Assembly (NCBI GenBank): GCA_963744935.1
Contig: CAVUVM010000009.1
Coordinates: 1 to 64,000 of the forward strand
Length of the DNA: 64,000 nucleotides
Direction: 5' to 3'
From: Bog-473 sp963744935
Lineage (GTDB): Bacteria > Actinomycetota > Acidimicrobiia > Acidimicrobiales > RAAP-2
In this document: positions 59,802 to 64,000 of the stretch, in pieces
Layout of the letters: each line of letters opens with the position of its first letter
How positions within the stretch are numbered: the first letter of the stretch is position 1
Notes under the pieces: model-generated
What the model saw: the letters and a program-made list of their open reading frames with translations, nothing else
Database searches by the model: none
What the model was told of the DNA's origin: nothing
Program-made: the position numbers and the translations under genes

Positions 59802-61472
59802 GTGCGAGGGCCCCGGGTCTTTACGTCGCTGCAGGGCTACCAGCGCTCCTGGGCGAGCGCCGACCTGGCGGCCGGCCTCGCGCTCCTCGTCATCGCGGTG
59901 CCAGAGCAGCTGGCGACCTCCCGGCTGGCGGGGATGCCGCCGATCACCGGGTTCTACGCGTTCGTGGCCGGCACCGTGCTCTTCGCGCTGTTCGGCTCCA
60001 ACCCGCAGATGTCGGTGGGCGCGGACTCCACGATCGCACCGCTCTTCGCCGCCGGTGTCGGCGCCCTGGCCATCACCGGCTCACCCCACTACGTCGACCT
60101 GGTCGGCATCCTGGCCGTGATGGTCGGCCTGATCGTCATGTTGGTCAGCCTCTTTCGCCTCGGCTGGATCGCCGAATTCCTCTCGACGCCGATCCTCACG
60201 GGCTTCCTCTCCGGTGTGGCCGTGATCATCATCGTCCACCAGTTACCCGACTTCTTCGGGCTGCCGGCCTACTCGGGTAGCAACCAGCACCGCTTCGGGC
60301 AGGTGGTGACGCACTTGGGCGACGCCAACGCCTGGACCGCGGCCATCGGCGTCGGCGTGCTGCTCGTGACGGCGCTGACCGTCCGGTTCAACCGACGCAT
60401 CCCGGGCGCGCTGATCGGGCTGGTCGGCTCGACCGCCCTGGTCGCCGCCCTCGACCTCCAGGCGCACGGCGTGGCCGTCCTCGGCCCGATCACGTCAGGC
60501 GTGCCGTCGGTGGGGCTCCACGGGCTCTCCTGGTCAGACGTCCAGAGCCTGGCGCCACTCGCCGCCGTGGTGGCGCTCGTCATCGTGACCCAGACCGCGG
60601 CGACGACGCGCGTCTTCGCGGAACAGGGCGGCTACGACGTCGACGCCGGGCGTGATTTCCTGGGCGTCGGTGCCGGGAGCGTAGTGGCGGGCCTGGTCGG
60701 ATCGTTCCCCGTCGACGCCAGCCCGCCGCGAACCGGTGCCGTGGTCACCGCCGGCGGTCGCACCCAGGCCGGCCTGCTCGGGGCGGCCGCGGTCGTGGTG
60801 GTGCTGATCCCGTTCGCCGGTGTGCTCAAGGACGTGCCGCTGGCGACGCTCGCCGCCGTCCTCATCTTCATCGCGCTCCGGCTCTTCCACGTCCACGACC
60901 TCATGGCGATCGCCCGCTTCAGTCGCGTCGAATTCGCCCTCGCCGCGATCACGCTGCTCGCCGTGGTGTTCGTCGGGGTCGAGCAGGGCATCGTTGCCGC
61001 GGTCATCCTCGCGATGTTGGACCGGATCCGCCTGAGCGCGCGCCCCCAGCTGCACGTGCTCGGGCGCGTCCCCGGGAGCACCAGCTGGACGACGTTGGCG
61101 GCCAACCCCGATGCGACGCTGCTGCCGGGCGTGCTGGCCGTCCTCTTCGCCACGCCGATCTGGTACGCCAACGCGGTGCACTTTCGAGAGCAGGTGGCGG
61201 CCGCCGTGGCCGAGCATGGTCCGACACGGGTGCTGGTCCTCGACACGCTCGGCATGTCGGACATCGACTTCACCGGCTCCCAGGAGCTGGCGCGCGCGCT
61301 CGATGCGGGCGACCGCGACCACATCCGTTTTGGCATCGCGCGCGCCGGCGACCACCTGCGCACGTCGCTGCGGCGGAGCGGGCTCGAAGCCCGCATCGGC
61401 GCCGACCACTTCTATGCGACCGTCGACGAGGCGGTGACGTCCCTCACTGCGGGTCCGACGTCACCAGCCTGA
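59802..61472 (+). CDS. SulP family inorganic anion transporter with STAS domain
   Basis: 556 residues from GTG 59802; the in-frame ATG 59670 would add a non-membrane stretch across the repeat region. Helices start at DLAAGLALLVIAVPEQLATS; SRLAGMPPITGFYAFVAGTV, FGSNPQMSVGADSTIAPLFA and GSFPVDASPPRTGAVVTAGG match the SulP core. The C-terminal STAS domain (TRVLVLDTLGMSDIDFTGSQ) is complete. It probably imports sulfate or bicarbonate. Its presence near a sulfatase and a sulfotransferase is suggestive but not proof of linkage. Confidence 0.87.
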   Translation: MRGPRVFTSLQGYQRSWASADLAAGLALLVIAVPEQLATSRLAGMPPITGFYAFVAGTVLFALFGSNPQMSVGADSTIAPLFAAGVGALAITGSPHYVDLVGILAVMVGLIVMLVSLFRLGWIAEFLSTPILTGFLSGVAVIIIVHQLPDFFGLPAYSGSNQHRFGQVVTHLGDANAWTAAIGVGVLLVTALTVRFNRRIPGALIGLVGSTALVAALDLQAHGVAVLGPITSGVPSVGLHGLSWSDVQSLAPLAAVVALVIVTQTAATTRVFAEQGGYDVDAGRDFLGVGAGSVVAGLVGSFPVDASPPRTGAVVTAGGRTQAGLLGAAAVVVVLIPFAGVLKDVPLATLAAVLIFIALRLFHVHDLMAIARFSRVEFALAAITLLAVVFVGVEQGIVAAVILAMLDRIRLSARPQLHVLGRVPGSTSWTTLAANPDATLLPGVLAVLFATPIWYANAVHFREQVAAAVAEHGPTRVLVLDTLGMSDIDFTGSQELARALDAGDRDHIRFGIARAGDHLRTSLRRSGLEARIGADHFYATVDEAVTSLTAGPTSPA

Positions 61473-61474
61473 CG

Positions 61475-62299
61475 TCACCGGCCTGACGCCGCGAACGCCA
61501 ACTCGGCGCGCACGGGGCGGTGATCCGATCCGGCGTTGGGGAGCACCGTGCCCGAGACCCGTCGCAGGGCCCCGCGCACCAAGATGTGGTCGATCTGGCT
61601 GTGGGGCCGCCAGGCCGGCCAGGTGCGCCCGGTGACGGCGCGTCGCCAGCCCGGCATGAAGACGCGTACCAGCGGACCCCAGGTGTTCATGTCGCCGACC
61701 AGCGCTGCGTCGGGCCGGGCGGCGGTCTTCAACGCTCGACGGAGCTCGGCCCAGTTGCGGTGCGAGCCGTAGTGGAGGTGGGACATGTGGGTGCCGACCA
61801 CCGAGATCGGCCGTCCCTCGACCGTGAGGTCCACGACGAGCGCGGCGCGCTCGACGCGGTCGGCCGGCAGGACGCTCATGGAGACGACACGCGTGCTCTC
61901 GATGGGGAGGTCCGGCCGGACGAGCACTGCGATGCCCCAGGTGCCGGGCTCGGCCTCTTGCCAGCGCTCCAACGCGTGGACGCTCTCGGGGAAGGGGCGC
62001 ACACCCTCGAGGTACAGCGCCCGGTTCTGCGCCGACCAGGCCGGGCGGGCCACCCAGGTGGCGCCGGCGTCGGGCTGGGGCGTGATGCGACGGCCACTGC
62101 TGAGTGTGCGCGTGACGATCTGGTACCCGAGGGCACGCGCCGCCTCTTCGGCTTGGCCCTCGGTGTCGCCCTCGGTCGTCCACGACTCCTCGAGCACGAT
62201 GACGTCGGCACTGAGGGCTCCGATGGCGGCGACATAGTCGAAGGGCCGGCCCCACCCGTCCATCCCGCAGTGCATGTTGAAGTTGGCGATGCTGAGCAC
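61475..62299 (-). CDS. endonuclease/exonuclease/phosphatase family protein
   Basis: 274 residues from GTG 62299. VLSIANFNMHCGMDGWGRPF, ADVIVLEESWTTEGDTEGQA (catalytic Glu), VVGTHMSHLHYGSHRNWAEL, ALVGDMNTWGPLV (N-D type), HSQIDHILVRG and NAGSDHRPVRAELAF (catalytic Asp-His) complete the EEP fold. It is a metal-dependent phosphodiesterase or nuclease; no signal peptide. It converges on the SulP gene with two bases between stops. Confidence 0.87.
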   Translation of the reverse strand: MLSIANFNMHCGMDGWGRPFDYVAAIGALSADVIVLEESWTTEGDTEGQAEEAARALGYQIVTRTLSSGRRITPQPDAGATWVARPAWSAQNRALYLEGVRPFPESVHALERWQEAEPGTWGIAVLVRPDLPIESTRVVSMSVLPADRVERAALVVDLTVEGRPISVVGTHMSHLHYGSHRNWAELRRALKTAARPDAALVGDMNTWGPLVRVFMPGWRRAVTGRTWPAWRPHSQIDHILVRGALRRVSGTVLPNAGSDHRPVRAELAFAASGR

Positions 62300-62350
62300 G
62301 GTGGCAGCCGACGATAGGCGCCGCCGGCGACCACCGGTACGATCGTCGCG

Positions 62351-63526
62351 GTGGCGACGGGGGACGCGTATCTGACCCCCCGCCTGCGCCCCTTCGCCAC
62401 GACGATCTTCGCCACCATGTCCGAGCTGGCGACCGAGACGGGTGCGGTCAACCTGGGGCAGGGTTTCCCCGACACCGACGGTCCCGAGGAGCTGCGCGAA
62501 GTCGCCGTCGCCGCCATCCGCGAGGGCCGGAACCAGTACCCGCCGAGCGCCGGCGTCCCCGAGCTGCGCCAGGCGGTGGCCGCCCACCAGCGTGCGTGGT
62601 ACGGCCTCGACTTCGACGCCGACACCGAGGTCCTCGTGACCGTCGGCGCCACCGAGGCCATCGCGGCCACCCTGCTCGCCCTGTGCGAGCCCGGCGACGA
62701 AGTCGTCATGTTCGAGCCGACCTACGACTCCTACGCGGCCAGCGCGGCCATGGCCGGCGCGGTGCCGCGGCTGGTACGGCTGCACCCGCCGGACTGGACC
62801 TTCGGAGCCGAGGAGCTGGCGGCCGCCTTCGGGCCGCGCACCAAGCTGGTGCTGCTCAACTCACCGCACAACCCGACCGGCAAGGTGTTCAACTCCGACG
62901 AGCTGGGCCAGGTCGCCGCGCTGTGCCGGGCCCACGACGTCCTGGCGGCCACCGACGAGGTCTACGAGCACCTCGTCTTCGAAGGGGCCCACGTCCCCCT
63001 GGCCACGCTGCCCGGCATGGCGGAGCGCACGGTGACCATCTCCTCGGGCGGGAAGACCTTCTCCTTCACCGGTTGGAAGGTGGGATGGGTCTGTGCCGCC
63101 GCGCCGTTGGTCGCCGCGGTCCGGGCGGCCAAGCAATTCCTGACCTACACCAGTCCGGCTCCCTTCCAACTCGCGGTGGCGCAGGGCCTGGGCTTTGCTC
63201 CCGACGCCCTGGGTACATTCGCCGGCGAGCTGGCCGCCAAGCGGGACCTGTTCTGCGACGGGCTGGACCGCTTGGGGTACGACGTCTACCGCCCGGCCGC
63301 CACCTATTTCGCCACGACCGACATCGCACCCGTGGCACCGGGGATGAGTGCCCACGAATTCTGCCTGGCCTTGCCGCGGCGCTGCGGGGTGGTGGCCATC
63401 CCGAGTTCGGTCTTCTACGACCCGGCTGATCCTGAGGCAGGGCGGACATTGGTACGGTGGGCCTTCGCCAAGCGCGAGCGCGTCCTGCGGGACGCGCTGG
63501 GCCGCTTAGCATCGTGGTCACCATGA
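62351..63526 (+). CDS. class I/II PLP-dependent aminotransferase
   Basis: 391 residues from GTG 62351. VNLGQGFPDTDGPEELREVA starts the family; NQYPPSAGVPELRQAVAAHQ, TVGATEAIAATLLALCEPGD and LLNSPHNPTGKVFNSDELGQ follow; the PLP Lys is in ISSGGKTFSFTGWKVGWVCA, and the Arg near FCLALPRRCGVVAIPSSVFY to TLVRWAFAK binds the carboxylate. It resembles N-succinyldiaminopimelate, methionine or kynurenine aminotransferases of the YbdL type. Its stop overlaps the PhzF start by four bases. Confidence 0.88.
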   Translation: MATGDAYLTPRLRPFATTIFATMSELATETGAVNLGQGFPDTDGPEELREVAVAAIREGRNQYPPSAGVPELRQAVAAHQRAWYGLDFDADTEVLVTVGATEAIAATLLALCEPGDEVVMFEPTYDSYAASAAMAGAVPRLVRLHPPDWTFGAEELAAAFGPRTKLVLLNSPHNPTGKVFNSDELGQVAALCRAHDVLAATDEVYEHLVFEGAHVPLATLPGMAERTVTISSGGKTFSFTGWKVGWVCAAAPLVAAVRAAKQFLTYTSPAPFQLAVAQGLGFAPDALGTFAGELAAKRDLFCDGLDRLGYDVYRPAATYFATTDIAPVAPGMSAHEFCLALPRRCGVVAIPSSVFYDPADPEAGRTLVRWAFAKRERVLRDALGRLASWSP

Positions 63527-64000
63527 CGATCCCGATTACCTGGGTCGATGCGTTCAGCGAGATCGCCTGCGGTGGCAACCCGGCCGCCGTGTGCCTGCTC
63601 GAAGAACCACTCGACGAGTCGGTGATGCAGTCGATCGCCTTCGAGCTCGGGATCTCCGAGACCGCCTACCTCACGCGCACGAGCGAGCCCACCACCTTCG
63701 GCCTCCGTTGGTTTTCGCCGGCGACCGAGATCGACCTGTGCGGTCACGCCACCTTGGCCTCGGCCCACGCCCTACGCGAGGGCGGCACCGTCGACGGGAA
63801 GTCCCCGTTGACGTTCCACACGCGCAGCGGTCCGTTGCGCGCCGCGTTCGACGGGAACCGGATCGAGCTCGACTTTCCGGCCGACCCCGTGCTCCCCGGC
63901 CCGATGCCCGACCCGCTGAAGGAGCAGTGGCCCGACGCGGTGGTCATGAGCGGGTCGACCCCCTTCTTCGCGTACGTCGCGCTTTCCTCGGCCGCCGCCG
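63523..64000 (+). CDS. PhzF family isomerase (partial)
   Basis: 159 residues visible; the gene runs off the window. MTIPITWVDAFSEIACGGNP, AAVCLLEEPLDESVMQSIAF and ELGISETAYLTRTSE contain the catalytic Glu, and LRWFSPATEIDLCGHATLAS is the family signature. Members are isomerases or epimerases of the diaminopimelate-epimerase fold. ATGA overlap with the aminotransferase gene makes a two-gene operon, possibly acting on the same amino acid-derived compound. Confidence 0.88.
   Translation, partial: MTIPITWVDAFSEIACGGNPAAVCLLEEPLDESVMQSIAFELGISETAYLTRTSEPTTFGLRWFSPATEIDLCGHATLASAHALREGGTVDGKSPLTFHTRSGPLRAAFDGNRIELDFPADPVLPGPMPDPLKEQWPDAVVMSGSTPFFAYVALSSAAA

Overview
The window is high-GC DNA from an actinobacterium. 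Supporting signs are a mycothiol-dependent maleylpyruvate-isomerase-type enzyme, leaderless promoters with the start codon 6-8 bases after a TANNNT box, a DUF1214/sulfotransferase/SDR cluster, and secreted proteins built from GYWLV-type repeats. Acidimicrobiia is my best guess for the class, but this is an inference and no 16S gene is present.

Layout. (1) 0-5 kb: a small lipoprotein, a dodecin and a PPOX-family flavoprotein between two IS110-family insertions, then a tyrosine recombinase fragment cut by the second IS110. (2) 5.0-37.7 kb: an apparent genomic island. It starts at an intact tRNA-Val(UAC) gene, and a 44-bp copy of that tRNA's 3' part (one mismatch) recurs 32.7 kb downstream. It is rich in IS elements (three further IS110 transposases besides the two left of the tRNA plus one more first-subfamily copy, and a truncated IS1380-like gene), small stress and detoxification genes (thioesterase, HIT, histidine phosphatase, ArsR plus SRPBCC, CFA synthase, GNAT, nucleotidyltransferase), secreted repeat proteins and many broken genes. 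(3) 37.9-64 kb: denser, higher-GC, chromosome-like gene content: EAL remnant, HAD, SDR, sulfotransferase and DUF1214 operon, cation/proton antiporter, sulfatase, an S53 peptidase, EttA, NRDE protein, Lrp/AsnC regulator, MDMPI plus PLP decarboxylase pair, SulP transporter, EEP nuclease, aminotransferase and PhzF.

The most interesting system links the mobile elements to a dispersed repeat. About 18 intergenic sites between 0.4 and 38 kb carry an imperfect palindrome with arms like TGTCCCC and GGGGACA around a GAACGCC or GTTCGCCGG core. I saw none in the last 26 kb. The three related IS110 copies each have CCCAGTTC or CCCCGTTC on their left flank. In the copy at 20.6-22.0 kb, joining the two flanks rebuilds one of these repeats. 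With conserved, hairpin-bearing noncoding leaders before the transposases, this looks like an actinobacterial counterpart of bridge-RNA-guided IS110 insertion into REP-like palindromes.

A second notable item is an S53 (sedolisin) peptidase that carries a YVTN-type beta-propeller inside its catalytic domain and GYWLV repeats at its C-terminus.

Caution: many genes on both sides of the island boundary are broken by single-base indels, several in C or G runs. Some pseudogene calls may therefore be assembly or sequencing errors.
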